This document shows, piece after piece, positions 35,669 to 45,242 of a stretch of DNA of 64,000 bases. The position numbers and the translations under genes were made by a program. The stretch is from Actinomycetota bacterium (GTDB taxonomy: Bacteria; Actinomycetota; Coriobacteriia; Anaerosomatales; Anaerosomataceae). A model generated the notes under the pieces. It had not been told where the DNA came from and made no database searches. It saw only the letters and a list, made by a program, of their open reading frames with translations. Position 1 is the first letter of the stretch. Each line of letters starts with the position of its first letter. The stretch lies in the NCBI GenBank assembly GCA_009668945.1, contig SBEH01000001.1, positions 1-64,000 of the forward strand. Direction: 5' to 3'.

Positions 35669-36768
35669 CACGTGACCGGGTTCTCGCCTTCGCTCACGCC
35701 CGCCTGCTCGAAGGTGGCCATGCCGCTCATCACGGCACATGCCGCTCCCATGGCGCCGATTCCCAGCGCGGCCCCGGTGCCCTCGCCAAGCCGCATGTTC
35801 AGCTCCATGTACGGCTCGAGACCGAGCGCCACCATGGCCACGTGATGGCCGGGTTCCGCAGACAGGTGCGACGGGAACATGAAGTGCCTGCACGGCGGGC
35901 ATAGAGCCGCGGCTGCAAGCGCCGCTGCCGAGGAGATGAACCCGTCTGCGACCGCACACACACCCGCAGCCGCCGCGCCGACGAATATGCCGGCCATCGC
36001 CGCGATCTCCAGACCGCCGAGCGCCGCCAGTGTGGCCAGAAGGTCGCCACGCTCGGCCAGGTGGAACTGCAGCGCGTTCTCTACTACCTTGGTCTTTCGG
36101 GCCAGCGCCGCATCGTCGATCCCGGTCCCCCGTCCGACCACCCGGTTCACCGGGACGTTCGTGTACGCGGCGACCAGAGCCGACGCGGAGGTGGTGTTCC
36201 CGATACCCATCTCGCCGGTCCCCACCACCTTCACACCCTCGTTCGCGAGCATCCGCACCATCCGTGCGCCCACCAGGAACGCCTCTGCCGCTTCTTCGCG
36301 CGTCATCGCGGCTTCTTCGGCGAAGTTCCTGGTCCCCGCTCGCACTTTCGCCTGCACGACGCCACCGAGAGCGCTGGTATCTGACACCACGCCGACGTCC
36401 ACGAGCACCAGCCTGACTCCGGTGTAGCGGGCGATCTGGTTGATTGCCGCGCCGCCGGACACGAAGTTCGCGACCATCTGCCCGGTGACTTCTTGCGGCC
36501 AGGCGGACACGCCCTCGGCGACGATGCCGTGATCACCCGCGCAGAGTACTATCGCGGCGGGCGTTGCCACAGGACGGTCGGTCTGTTGCGCCAGCGCCAT
36601 CTTCGCCGCCATCTCCTCGAGCCTGCCGAGGCTTTTCGGCGGCTTCGTGAGCGAGTCAAGCCGGCGCCACGCACGTTCCAGCCACACCTGATCCGGCTCA
36701 CGTATGGAAGATATGAGCGCCCGCAACTCCGTCTCGAATCGGCCTGGCGCTACTCCGTTGTCGGCCAC
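35668..36768 (-). CDS. cobT: Nicotinate-nucleotide--dimethylbenzimidazole phosphoribosyltransferase
   Basis: The product is 366 aa. LDSLTKPPKSLGRLE, AGDHGIVAEGVSAWPQEVT, GGAAINQIAR, GEMGIGNTTSASAL, VGRGTGIDD and EPYMELNMRLGEGTGA are CobT signatures, with the catalytic Glu in the last. It forms alpha-ribazole phosphate. The GTG start at 36768 is chosen for its AGGAGG 4 nt upstream; the first ATG further up lies in the cobU coding region. It overlaps the end of cobU by 19 bp. Confidence 0.95.
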   Translation of the reverse strand: MADNGVAPGRFETELRALISSIREPDQVWLERAWRRLDSLTKPPKSLGRLEEMAAKMALAQQTDRPVATPAAIVLCAGDHGIVAEGVSAWPQEVTGQMVANFVSGGAAINQIARYTGVRLVLVDVGVVSDTSALGGVVQAKVRAGTRNFAEEAAMTREEAAEAFLVGARMVRMLANEGVKVVGTGEMGIGNTTSASALVAAYTNVPVNRVVGRGTGIDDAALARKTKVVENALQFHLAERGDLLATLAALGGLEIAAMAGIFVGAAAAGVCAVADGFISSAAALAAAALCPPCRHFMFPSHLSAEPGHHVAMVALGLEPYMELNMRLGEGTGAALGIGAMGAACAVMSGMATFEQAGVSEGENPVT

Positions 36769-37325
36769 GATACCTCCTGTATCCGGGTGTGAAGCGGCAT
36801 TGCCCGCCCAGCAACCACGAGCCACGCCGCATCTGCTGCATCCACAAGGGCGCGGTTCGCCCTCCCCATCACGTCACGGAACAGTCTCCCGAGTGCCGAA
36901 GCTGGAACGACTCCCCAGCCTACTTCGTTCGTCACCACAACGGTAGGCGCCTTGCGAGCCGTGATCCACTCGACGAGTGATGCCGCGATCGCATCCGCGC
37001 GTTCCTCGGCCGTGGCATCTGCGAGTGAGGCGTCACCTTCCGCGAGACCCACAAGCTCGGCTCCCAGCACGCTCCCGAGGCAGTCGATCAGCAAGCACGC
37101 CTCCGGGGCCACGTGTTCCTTCCACCCGGGGTCGCGAGCCGTCTCGATGACGGTCATCTCCTCGGGCCGCTCCGCCTGGTGCTTCGCGATCCTGCGCGCC
37201 ATCTCCGCGTCGTCCGCCGAACCGCCCACGGCTACAACGACCGGGCGGCCCGAGCCGAGGGCCAGCGTCACCGCGCGCTGCGACTTGCCGCTGCGTACCG
37301 GTCCGGTAAGCACCGCGAGCATCAT
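36750..37325 (-). CDS. cobU: Adenosylcobinamide kinase / adenosylcobinamide-phosphate guanylyltransferase
   Basis: The product is 191 aa. The P-loop TGPVRSGKSQRA, RRIAKHQAERP (active-site His), LLIDCLG and VVVTNEVGWGVVP are standard CobU motifs. It activates cobinamide with GTP, upstream of CobS. It starts inside the end of rluB (4-bp overlap). The cobU-cobT-cobS-cobC order gives the full nucleotide-loop assembly module. No cobalamin riboswitch is visible before it. Confidence 0.95.
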   Translation of the reverse strand: MMLAVLTGPVRSGKSQRAVTLALGSGRPVVVAVGGSADDAEMARRIAKHQAERPEEMTVIETARDPGWKEHVAPEACLLIDCLGSVLGAELVGLAEGDASLADATAEERADAIAASLVEWITARKAPTVVVTNEVGWGVVPASALGRLFRDVMGRANRALVDAADAAWLVVAGRAMPLHTRIQEVSWPTTE

Positions 37326-38134
37326 CGGCCGCCTGTCGCAGACGCCCGGAGTGCCGCGACCTCGGCGTCGCTGAGCGCGCGGACGGACCCCTCGGCCAGC
37401 CGGCCCAGAGCGATCGGGCCGTACCCCACGCGCGTGAGCAGGCGGACGGGGTGACCGACGGCGGATAGCATGCGCCGGACCTGCCGCTTCCGTCCTTCGC
37501 GTAGCGTGATCTCGACAACGGACGAGTCCGAAAGCGCGCGCACCACGCGCGCCTCGGCGGGCGCCGTCTTGCCGTCGTCCAGATCGACCCCCTCTCGCAG
37601 CATCCGCAGGTCCTCCGCATCGGGAACGCCGTCCGCTTCGGCGCGGTACACCTTCGGCACGTGGTGGCGTGGATGCATCAGAAGGTGCGCGAACTCACCG
37701 TCATTGGTGAGCAGCAGCAGGCCTGTCGTGGCGTAGTCAAGGCGCCCCACCGGGAACAGCCGCGGAGCGCCGTCAGGTATGAAGCGCGCGACGGTCGTAC
37801 GGCCCTGCGGGTCGTCGAGGGTGGTCACGACTCCCGGGGGCTTGTTGAGTGCGAGGTACCACAGAGCGGTCGGGGGATCGACACGCGCACCGTCCACACG
37901 GACCTCATCGGTGCCTGGGCAGACCTTGTCACCGAGCGTGCAGACGACCTGTCCGTTCACCGTCACCCGCCCCGCCCGGATCATCTCCTCGGCACCGCGG
38001 CGAGAAGCCACGCCGGCGCGCGATAGGTACTTCTGCACGCGCTCGGCCGTCGCGGCGGACGCGCTAGCGCCAGCACCCGCGGACTCTGCCGGCAGGGGCG
38101 ATGCGGCCTCAGTCGACTTCGTCGGCTTCGTCAC
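37322..38134 (-). CDS. rluB: 23S rRNA pseudouridine synthase, RluB/RsuA family
   Basis: The product is about 270 aa. A low-complexity Ser/Ala-rich N-terminal tail precedes an S4 RNA-binding domain (RVQKYLSRAGVASRRGAEEMI). The catalytic domain has LFPVGRLDYATTGLLLLTNDG with the catalytic Asp, then REGRKRQVRRML. It probably modifies helix 89 of 23S rRNA. The start is uncertain: GTG at 38134 with GGACGAGA upstream is preferred over ATG at 38161. It overlaps the scpB 3' end by 26 bp. Confidence 0.9.
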   Translation of the reverse strand: MTKPTKSTEAASPLPAESAGAGASASAATAERVQKYLSRAGVASRRGAEEMIRAGRVTVNGQVVCTLGDKVCPGTDEVRVDGARVDPPTALWYLALNKPPGVVTTLDDPQGRTTVARFIPDGAPRLFPVGRLDYATTGLLLLTNDGEFAHLLMHPRHHVPKVYRAEADGVPDAEDLRMLREGVDLDDGKTAPAEARVVRALSDSSVVEITLREGRKRQVRRMLSAVGHPVRLLTRVGYGPIALGRLAEGSVRALSDAEVAALRASATGGR

Positions 38135-38756
38135 TCTCGTCCTCGTCCGCCACCCCGTCATCGTCGCCGATGTCGAGCATGCTGCCGTCCAGGGCGTTCA
38201 AGCGCTCTCGTATCGCACGTTCGGTCTCCGGGTCCGGTGCGAACTCCTCGAGCGGCGGCAACTCGGAGAGGTCCTTCAGGCCGAAGCGCTCCAGGAACGT
38301 CCTAGTCGTGCCGTAGAGGATGGCGTTGCCGGCGTTCTTGTCGCGGCCCGCCTCGCGCACGAGGCCCTTCTCGATCAGCGACGAGATGACCGCCTCACTG
38401 TTGACGCCGCGAATAGCGTTCACGCCCTGACGTGCGACCGGCTGGTGGTAGGCGATGACTGCGAGCGCCTCGAGGGCGGCCTGCGACAAGCGTCTCGTAT
38501 CCCATGAGAGTACGTACTCCTCGACGAAGTCGTGAAACCCGGGGTGGGTGTACAGACGCCACCCGCCAGCGACTTCGCGCAGCTGAAAGCCGCGGTTCTC
38601 ATCGGCGTATTCTGCGGCGAGCGCCTTGAGCGCGGACTCGACCTCGTTCTGTCCCGCTTCCAGGACCTTCGCCAGACGGCTTGCCGGCACCGGCTCGTCG
38701 GAGACGAACAACAGGGCCTCGATCGCGCCTCGCACGTCATCGTTCTTCCGGCTCAC
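38109..38756 (-). CDS. scpB: Segregation and condensation protein B
   Basis: The product is 215 aa with two winged helices. AIEALLFVSDEPV begins the first, and ALAVIAYHQPVARQGVNAIRG is the conserved second-domain signature. It ends with a very acidic tail of about 25 residues. ScpB binds ScpA in the SMC condensin complex. The GTG at 38756 has AGGA 6 nt upstream and overlaps scpA by 20 bp. Confidence 0.95.
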   Translation of the reverse strand: MSRKNDDVRGAIEALLFVSDEPVPASRLAKVLEAGQNEVESALKALAAEYADENRGFQLREVAGGWRLYTHPGFHDFVEEYVLSWDTRRLSQAALEALAVIAYHQPVARQGVNAIRGVNSEAVISSLIEKGLVREAGRDKNAGNAILYGTTRTFLERFGLKDLSELPPLEEFAPDPETERAIRERLNALDGSMLDIGDDDGVADEDESDEADEVD

Positions 38757-39498
38757 GTGCTTCCTCTCCCGTACCGACGATCTCGATGTCTCCGAACTCC
38801 TCACGCTGCTCCAGCCGAACCAGCCCTCGCTTGTAGAGCTCGAGGATCGCGAGGAACGTCACGACGAGCTCCTCTATCGGTGCGCCCGCGGCGACCAGCT
38901 CGTGAAAGGTCGTGCGCGTAGCGCCGCGCATGATCCGCGCGACGCCCTCCATGTGCAGTTCGAGAGAGATCGGCGCGGACGCGACGTGGTCCGCCTCCAG
39001 CAAGAACACCTCGCGCCGATGCACGAGGTCGGCACAGATCACCGCGAGGCCGTGCAGCGTGATCCCCTCGAGATAGTCCGGCATCAGCTTGAGGAACGGC
39101 TCCTCCAGCCCCGCCGCACGCGAGTGCATGAGCGCTTCTGACTCGTAGCGCGCCGAAAGCTCGGCCGCTGCGTTCTTGATCTGCTTGTACGCGAGCAGCC
39201 GCGCTACGAGGAGCTCGCGTGCCTCCTCGGGCGACATGTCCTCGAACTCGACCATCTCGATCGGTTCGTCACGCGGCAGAAGCGCTGCCGCCTTGATCTC
39301 GAGAAGCGTCGCAGCGACCAGCAGGAAGTCGCTCGCGACGTCCAGGTCCAGGTCCTGCATCCCCTCCACGTACTCAAGGTACTGGTCGGCGATGTCCGCG
39401 ATCGACAGGCCGGCGATGTCCACCTTCTGCTTTGCGACGAGCTGCAGGAGCAGGTCGAAGGGACCCTCGAACGCCTCTGTCCGGACGCGGTAGGACAT
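38737..39498 (-). CDS. scpA: Segregation and condensation protein A (kleisin)
   Basis: The product is 253 aa. Its N-terminus FEGPFDLLLQLVAKQKVDIAG and the following ADIADQYLEY are the kleisin signature that contacts SMC. LVAATLLEIKAAALLP is also conserved. The C-terminal winged helix (TFLAILELYKRGLVRLEQ) contacts the other SMC head. It lies 3 bp downstream of trpS. The trpS-scpA-scpB-rluB order is common in Gram-positive bacteria. Confidence 0.96.
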   Translation of the reverse strand: MSYRVRTEAFEGPFDLLLQLVAKQKVDIAGLSIADIADQYLEYVEGMQDLDLDVASDFLLVAATLLEIKAAALLPRDEPIEMVEFEDMSPEEARELLVARLLAYKQIKNAAAELSARYESEALMHSRAAGLEEPFLKLMPDYLEGITLHGLAVICADLVHRREVFLLEADHVASAPISLELHMEGVARIMRGATRTTFHELVAAGAPIEELVVTFLAILELYKRGLVRLEQREEFGDIEIVGTGEEAREPEER

Positions 39499-39501
39499 GC
39501 G

Positions 39502-40500
39502 CTACCCCTCGGCGTCGACGTGCATCGCGCGCCGCACGTCGGCCATGAGCTCCTCGACGGCCGGTCGCACCTTCGCCGCACCGTCCGCCAGAACCTCCCA
39601 CGCGTACCCCGGCTCACCGGCGAGCTCCGCCCTTCGGGCGCGGAAGTCGCGCAGGTAGGCGTTCAGGTCCTCCACGAGCTTGCGCTTGTGGGCCACGCAC
39701 CCGCACTCGGCCACCCGGCAGCAGCGATCCCACTCGGCGGTCTCGGAACCGTCGCCGATCAGCTTGTGGATCTGCTGCAGCGGGCAGATGTCCGGGTTGC
39801 CCGGGTCGGTCTTGAGCTTCCGCGCCGGGTCGGTGACCATGCCCATCACCTTCGCCGCAGTCTCGTCTTCGCTCTCCGAGAGGTAGATCGCGTTTCCATA
39901 GCTCTTCGACATCTTGCGGCCGTCGGTCCCCGGAACGCGTGCCCCCTCTCTGGCAATGAGGGATGCCGGCTCGGGCAACAGCTCGCCGTACTGGTTGTTG
40001 AACCGGCGGACGATCTCTCGAGTGAGCTCCAGGTGGGGCAGCTGGTCCTCGCCCACCGGCACCACGTCGCCGCGCACGATGGTGATGTCAGCCGCCTGGA
40101 GCAGCGGGTACAGGAAGAAGCCGACGTTACCGAGGTCCTTCTCCGAGATCTGCTCGCGCTGCTCCTTGTAGCTCGGCACCCGCTCGAGCCACGGCATCGG
40201 CGTGACCATCGACAGATACATCGTGAGTTCGGCGACCTCCGGGACGTCGCTCTGTCGGTAGATCGTCGACTTCGCCGGGTCGATGCCTGCGGCGACCCAG
40301 TCGAGCACCATCTCCTCGGTGTACTGCCGGATCGCATGCGTGTCCTGCCAGTCGCTGGTGAGCGCGTGCCAATCGGCCACGAAGTAGTACGCCTCGAACT
40401 GCTCCTGCAGTTCGCGCATGTTCATGAGGTTCCCGAACCAGTGTCCGAGGGTCAGACGACCTGTGGGGCGGTACCCGGTGAGCACGCGCTTCTTCGTCAT
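39502..40500 (-). CDS. trpS: Tryptophanyl-tRNA synthetase
   Basis: The product is 332 aa, a class I synthetase. The HIGH-like motif is in RPTGRLTLGHWFGNL, and KMSKS is present as GRKMSKSYGN. A CGCVAHKRKLVEDLN segment near residue 285 and the nearby cysteine cluster (CCRVAECGC) are as in the clostridial/Thermotoga-type enzymes that bind an Fe-S cluster. The start at 40500 has GAGAGG upstream. No T-box or trp leader is visible upstream. Confidence 0.95.
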   Translation of the reverse strand: MTKKRVLTGYRPTGRLTLGHWFGNLMNMRELQEQFEAYYFVADWHALTSDWQDTHAIRQYTEEMVLDWVAAGIDPAKSTIYRQSDVPEVAELTMYLSMVTPMPWLERVPSYKEQREQISEKDLGNVGFFLYPLLQAADITIVRGDVVPVGEDQLPHLELTREIVRRFNNQYGELLPEPASLIAREGARVPGTDGRKMSKSYGNAIYLSESEDETAAKVMGMVTDPARKLKTDPGNPDICPLQQIHKLIGDGSETAEWDRCCRVAECGCVAHKRKLVEDLNAYLRDFRARRAELAGEPGYAWEVLADGAAKVRPAVEELMADVRRAMHVDAEG

Positions 40501-40555
40501 GCGAGGCCTCTCGGACAGCAGTGGCGGAACTCGAACATGATAGCGCACACGGGTC

Positions 40556-41221
40556 TCAGGACACGCCGGTCATGAGCCTCAAGAGCGGGTAGACCGTCGC
40601 GTTGAAGTAGGCCCCCACAGGATCGACGTGGAAGATGTCGGGGACTAGCCACAGCACGCCGAAGAGGATCACGAAGCCGTACCGCTCCCACTTGTGGTAC
40701 GCGACCATCGCCCTGTCCGACAGGAACAGCGGCAGGACGCGTGAGCCGTCGAGCGGCGGTATCGGGATCAGGTTGAAGAACATCAGCACGAGGTTCACGA
40801 GTGCGAACAGATACGCGCCGGCCGCGATCCACTTCGCGATCGCAGCACCGGGCAGCAGCGCGACGCGCACGACCATGGACGCGAGGAGCGCCATCAGCAG
40901 GTTCGACGCCGGCCCGGCAATGCCCGTGAGGAACATGCCCTTCCTGCGGTCACGGAATCGCCGAGGGTCGATCGGTACCGGCTTGGCGTAGCCGAAGCCC
41001 GCGCCGAACATCCATGTCAGCAGCAGCGGGAGCAGTATCGTGCCCCAGGGGTCGACGTGCTTCAGCGGATTGAGCGATAGCCGACCGGCGTCCCTGGCAG
41101 TGGTGTCGCCAAGCCAGAGCGCGGCGTACCCGTGAGCCACCTCGTGGAACACGATCGCGGGTATCAGGAGCGCGAAGCGCAGGATCACGCCGAGTACGTC
41201 AACACTGCCCATGGGGCGCAT
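40556..41221 (-). CDS. Site-2 protease family (M50) membrane metalloprotease
   Basis: The product is 221 aa with about five membrane segments. The zinc motif HEVAHG (residues about 26-31) and the second motif NLIPIPPLDGSRVL with its ligand Asp are intact, and NPLKHVDPWGT is typical of the short group 3 family. Such proteins cleave membrane-embedded substrates, but no substrate is suggested here. It starts right at the stop of the tRNA nucleotidyltransferase fusion. Confidence 0.9.
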   Translation of the reverse strand: MRPMGSVDVLGVILRFALLIPAIVFHEVAHGYAALWLGDTTARDAGRLSLNPLKHVDPWGTILLPLLLTWMFGAGFGYAKPVPIDPRRFRDRRKGMFLTGIAGPASNLLMALLASMVVRVALLPGAAIAKWIAAGAYLFALVNLVLMFFNLIPIPPLDGSRVLPLFLSDRAMVAYHKWERYGFVILFGVLWLVPDIFHVDPVGAYFNATVYPLLRLMTGVS

Positions 41222-43876
41222 TCACCCTTCGTTCTGAGTACCTTTGCGCGCGAGGCGCTTGATGTTCGCCAACTCGGCCTCGCGTCCGACGGCTTTTCCG
41301 TCCAGGCGGTCGGCGCGAGCCTGAGCAAGGATAGCAGCAAACGCCGGACCCGGCGTGAGGCCGAGCTCGATCAGATCTGCGCCCGTGACACCCGGTCTCG
41401 TGGCAGACAAGACGGCCACGTACTCTTGTACGCGCTCGCCCACTTCGGCGCTCCCGACCGCCCATAGGTACAGCAGGGTCTCCGGCGGGAGCGCTTCGAG
41501 CAGGGCGAATAGCCTGCTGGCGCGCATCTTGCGACGGTCCTGCAGTCGCGCCAGCACAGCCCGCCGACGCTCCGCGGTCACGACCGCGGGCTCCGCGTAC
41601 TCGCGCCCGAAGCGAAGCCACCGGCACCAGTGTTCGGCCTCCGCACGCGTCGCGCTTGCTGTCAGAGCGGTCACCAGCGACGTCCGGCGCCGCGGAGGCC
41701 TCGTGAACGCCGGGGCGTGGGTGTCGAAGGCGGTAGCGCTGGCGCGCAGGTCACCGATCGCATCCGCACTCCGCACCCCGTCCGGCAGGAGGCCGGCCAG
41801 CGCTCCGAGTTCCTCGAGACGCTCGAGGATGTCCGCCGGCGCCTCCTCGTCGATGATGTCGAGCAGCTCCTCGCGTATGCGCGCCCCGCTGACCTCGTCG
41901 AGCATGCCCATGTCGACCGCTTGCCGCAGCAGCGCCTCGGTCGACGGGTCGAGCGCAAACCCGAAGCGCCGCTCGAAGCGCGCTGCACGCAGGATGCGGG
42001 TGGGGTCCTCGACGAACGAGAGCGAGTGGAGCGCGCGCACCGCCCCGCGTTCGAGGTCGAAGAGGCCCCCGAACGGGTCTGCGATCTGCCCGAAACACTC
42101 GGGATTGACGCACACGGCCATGGCATTGACGGAGAAGTCCCGCCGAAAGAGGTCCTGCCGGAGCGACGATCGCTCGACCGTCGGCAGGGCACCCGGACGC
42201 TGGTAGTACTCGGTCCTGGCGCTCGTGATGTCTACGTGGAGCGTGCGGGACCAGACCAGCACCGCCGTGCCGAACCGCCGATGCACCTTGACGCGCTTCC
42301 CGAGCCTTTCCGCTGTCTCAAGGGCAAACGTGAGGCCGTCGCCCTCGATCACGATGTCGAGGTCCAGATTCTCGCGCCCGAGCAGCATGTCGCGAACGAA
42401 TCCCCCTACGGCGTGCGCGCGCAGCCCTGCCTCATCGGCCATGCGACCGATGGTCCGCACCGCGTCCCGTGCGTCCTGGGGCAGCAGCTCGAGTGAGTCC
42501 GTGAACCGCCGGGAAGCCTCCTGGTGCTGCCGAGTGAGCTTGCGGTCCAGGTACGACTCGCCGTGCTCGGCGCGGAGCAGGTCCTTGCGGGTGACGATGC
42601 CGACGAGCTCGCCGTCGGCGACTACAGGGACGCGCCCGATGCCGGTGCGCACGAGCAAGCGCTCCAGCTCGGAGAGGTCCGTGTCCGGCGACACTGTGAT
42701 TGGGTCGCGCGCCATGAATCCCGTGGCCGGCGCGTGGCCGAGTCCGTGCCGTGCCGCCTTGTCGACGTCCTTGCGCGTCACGAGTCCGACCAGGCGCCCG
42801 TTCTCGATCACCGGCAAACCGCCGTGCCCCCAGGTCGCCATGATCCGGCCGGCTTCGGCCATCGGAGTCTCCGGCGCGATGAAGCGCACCGGTGTAGAGG
42901 CGATATCACCTGCCGTGACCGGCGGCGACACCTCCGCGAGCAGCGCATCCCGCAGCCGCGGCAGCAGCTGGCCGATCGAGCCCTCCCTTAGCGCCGCGGC
43001 AGCCGCCTGTGGATGCCCTCCGCCGCCGATGCGCTTGAGGACGGCGCCGATGTCCACGTCGGCGAGCCGGCTCCGACCTACCACCTGCAGCCGCTCGGGC
43101 ATCGCCACAATGGCGACCGCTACACGGTAGCCGAGGTCCTCGCAGATGTGGTGAGTAAGAACGGACGCCGAGTCGATGTACTCCTCGGCAGAAGCGGTCC
43201 CGACCGCCACCTCCTGGCCGTGTATGTCCCATATCTCCAGCGTGTCGAGCAGCATGTCGAGCACGTGTCGCTGTGCCGGCGACAGCGTTCGTGAGAGGAA
43301 CTGGTTCAGGACCTCCATCTCCGCGCCGGACGCCATGAGGAACGCCGCCGCTTCCGCATCGTATGCGGTGGTGCCCGGATACGTCAGTGACCCGGTGTCC
43401 TCGTGTATGCCGAGCAGCATGACCGTCGCCTCGAGCGGGGTGATCGGAATGCCGCGGTCTTGGATCTCGTGGACGAGGATCGAGGTCGTGGCGCCGACGC
43501 TCATCGACCGGTCCTCGTTTGGGACGATGTCTCCCGGTTGCCGCGGATGGTGGTCGTAGACGATCACCTCGACGCCCTCTCGCTTCACCACGGCGCCGAG
43601 TTCCCCGACCCGGCCCGGCTCCCGGGTGTCGACCATGATGACGCGCTTCACAGAACTCAGGTCGAGCGTCTTCAGGTCGGTGAATCGGACGAAGTCTTCG
43701 TGCAGGTTGTGGAACTCACGCACGTTCGCATTCTGGGAGCCGAGATACACCGCACAGGACTCGTCGAAGAGCTTGGTAGCCGCGACCATCGCCGCATAGG
43801 CGTCGAAGTCCGGATTCGCGTGACCGACGACGATCTCGGTTAGATGCGTGCTCCGTCGCGGAGAACGGCGCGTCAT
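41222..43876 (-). CDS. DHH phosphoesterase / CBS / tRNA nucleotidyltransferase fusion
   Basis: The product is 884 aa with four modules. A DHH-DHHA1 phosphoesterase (GHANPDFDAYAA, DTREPGRV, YDHHPRQ, GGGGHPQAAAA) spans about 1-310. Two CBS repeats follow at about 320-440. The poly(A) polymerase/CCA head has GGFVRDMLLGRENLDLDIVIEG near 490-510, and RDFSVNAMA and EDPTRILRAARFERR follow. Its head adds C, A or CCA to tRNA 3' ends. The fused DHH part resembles oligoribonucleases. This architecture is known in several phyla, with the modules' interplay unresolved. Confidence 0.93.
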   Translation of the reverse strand: MTRRSPRRSTHLTEIVVGHANPDFDAYAAMVAATKLFDESCAVYLGSQNANVREFHNLHEDFVRFTDLKTLDLSSVKRVIMVDTREPGRVGELGAVVKREGVEVIVYDHHPRQPGDIVPNEDRSMSVGATTSILVHEIQDRGIPITPLEATVMLLGIHEDTGSLTYPGTTAYDAEAAAFLMASGAEMEVLNQFLSRTLSPAQRHVLDMLLDTLEIWDIHGQEVAVGTASAEEYIDSASVLTHHICEDLGYRVAVAIVAMPERLQVVGRSRLADVDIGAVLKRIGGGGHPQAAAAALREGSIGQLLPRLRDALLAEVSPPVTAGDIASTPVRFIAPETPMAEAGRIMATWGHGGLPVIENGRLVGLVTRKDVDKAARHGLGHAPATGFMARDPITVSPDTDLSELERLLVRTGIGRVPVVADGELVGIVTRKDLLRAEHGESYLDRKLTRQHQEASRRFTDSLELLPQDARDAVRTIGRMADEAGLRAHAVGGFVRDMLLGRENLDLDIVIEGDGLTFALETAERLGKRVKVHRRFGTAVLVWSRTLHVDITSARTEYYQRPGALPTVERSSLRQDLFRRDFSVNAMAVCVNPECFGQIADPFGGLFDLERGAVRALHSLSFVEDPTRILRAARFERRFGFALDPSTEALLRQAVDMGMLDEVSGARIREELLDIIDEEAPADILERLEELGALAGLLPDGVRSADAIGDLRASATAFDTHAPAFTRPPRRRTSLVTALTASATRAEAEHWCRWLRFGREYAEPAVVTAERRRAVLARLQDRRKMRASRLFALLEALPPETLLYLWAVGSAEVGERVQEYVAVLSATRPGVTGADLIELGLTPGPAFAAILAQARADRLDGKAVGREAELANIKRLARKGTQNEG

Positions 43877-43879
43877 CGC

Positions 43880-45193
43880 TCAGGCCTCGAGGAACAGCGG
43901 CGGGGGCTCGATCTCCTCGTCACCGACATGGATGGCATCTAGCAGCCGCCGCTCGGCCTCGTCGAGGCGGGACGGGTCGTTGGTGAAGAGCGTAGCGAGC
44001 GGCGACCCCTCGTCGACCCGATCGCCCGTCTTCACCCCGAGTTCGAGGCCCGCGCCCGGATCGATGGGGTCCTCCTTGCGCGCGCGGCCGGCGCCGAGTT
44101 CCATCGCCGCACGTCCGACGCCTTCTGCGTCGAATCCGCTCACCCATCCGGTCCGCGGCGCACGCACCACCCGCGTGTGCGCGGCTGCGGGCAGAAGCGA
44201 CACGTCGTCCGCCACCGCCGGATCGCCACCCTGCGATGCCACCCACGCCCGGAACGTGTCGAGCGCTCGTCCGGAAGCGATCGCGCTCATCAGCAGGTCG
44301 CGCGCCTCGCGCTCGTCCCCGGCGACCCGCCCGAGCACCAGCATCTTCGCGCCGAGAACGAGGCACAGTTCGGTGAGGTCGGCGGGTCCTTCGCCCTTTA
44401 GCGTGGCGATCGCCTCGCGCACCTCGAGTGCGTTTCCGACGGCACGTCCGAGCGGCTGGTCCATGTCGGTCAGGATGCAGACCACGCGGCGGCCGAGCAG
44501 CTGCCCGACTCGCGCAAGCTCGGCGGCAAGCGCACGGGCATCGGCTTCGGTCTTCATGAACGCTCCGGAGCCGACCTTCACGTCGAGCACGATCGCGTCG
44601 GCACCGCCCGCCACCTTCTTCGAGATGATCGAGCCCACGATGAGCGGTACCGACGGCACGGTGGCCGTCACATCCCGGAGCGCGTACATCTTCTTGTCCG
44701 CCGGGTCGATGTCGGGAGACTGGGCGATGACCGCAAGCCCCGTCACCTGCACCATCTTCACGAACGCGTCGACGTCCCACTCGACCCGGAAGCCCGGGAT
44801 CGACTCGAGCTTGTCGAGCGTGCCACCGGTGAACCCAAGACCGCGTCCGCTCATCTTGGCCACCGGCACGCCGCAACTTGCCACCAGCGGCGCCAGCACA
44901 AGAGTGGTCGTGTCGCCCACGCCGCCCGTCGAGTGCTTGTCGACCTTCACTCCCGGCACGCCCGAGAGGTCGATCACGCGCCCCGAGTGCGCCATCGCCT
45001 CGGTGAGCCATGCTGTCTCGTCGCTGCTCATGCCCCGAATGAAGGCAGCCATCAGCCACGCCGCCATCTGGTAGTCGGGCATCTCCCCGGACACAAACGC
45101 ATCTACCAGGCGCCTCAGTTCGTCGGCCGAGTGCGATCCCCCATCGCGCTTGACCTCGATGAGCTCCTCGATGGACTTCATCTCGTTGGCCAC
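43880..45193 (-). CDS. Pyrimidine-nucleoside (thymidine) phosphorylase
   Basis: The product is 437 aa. It has VDKHSTGGVGDTTTL (the phosphate/nucleoside signature), KMSGRGLGFTGGTLDKLESI and a Lys/Ser-rich loop SGAFMKTEADA. The C-terminal lobe (RVVRAPRTGWVSGFDAEGVG, GVKTGDRVDEGSPLATL) is the biotinyl-like fold. It phosphorolyses thymidine, uridine or deoxyuridine to a base and a pentose-1-phosphate, which deoB next door converts to the 5-phosphate. It is 3 bp from the following gene. Confidence 0.94.
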   Translation of the reverse strand: MANEMKSIEELIEVKRDGGSHSADELRRLVDAFVSGEMPDYQMAAWLMAAFIRGMSSDETAWLTEAMAHSGRVIDLSGVPGVKVDKHSTGGVGDTTTLVLAPLVASCGVPVAKMSGRGLGFTGGTLDKLESIPGFRVEWDVDAFVKMVQVTGLAVIAQSPDIDPADKKMYALRDVTATVPSVPLIVGSIISKKVAGGADAIVLDVKVGSGAFMKTEADARALAAELARVGQLLGRRVVCILTDMDQPLGRAVGNALEVREAIATLKGEGPADLTELCLVLGAKMLVLGRVAGDEREARDLLMSAIASGRALDTFRAWVASQGGDPAVADDVSLLPAAAHTRVVRAPRTGWVSGFDAEGVGRAAMELGAGRARKEDPIDPGAGLELGVKTGDRVDEGSPLATLFTNDPSRLDEAERRLLDAIHVGDEEIEPPPLFLEA

Positions 45194-45242
45194 TCTCCCG
45201 TCATGACGCGGTCACGCCGCGTGCCGGCAACGCTCAAGCGGT

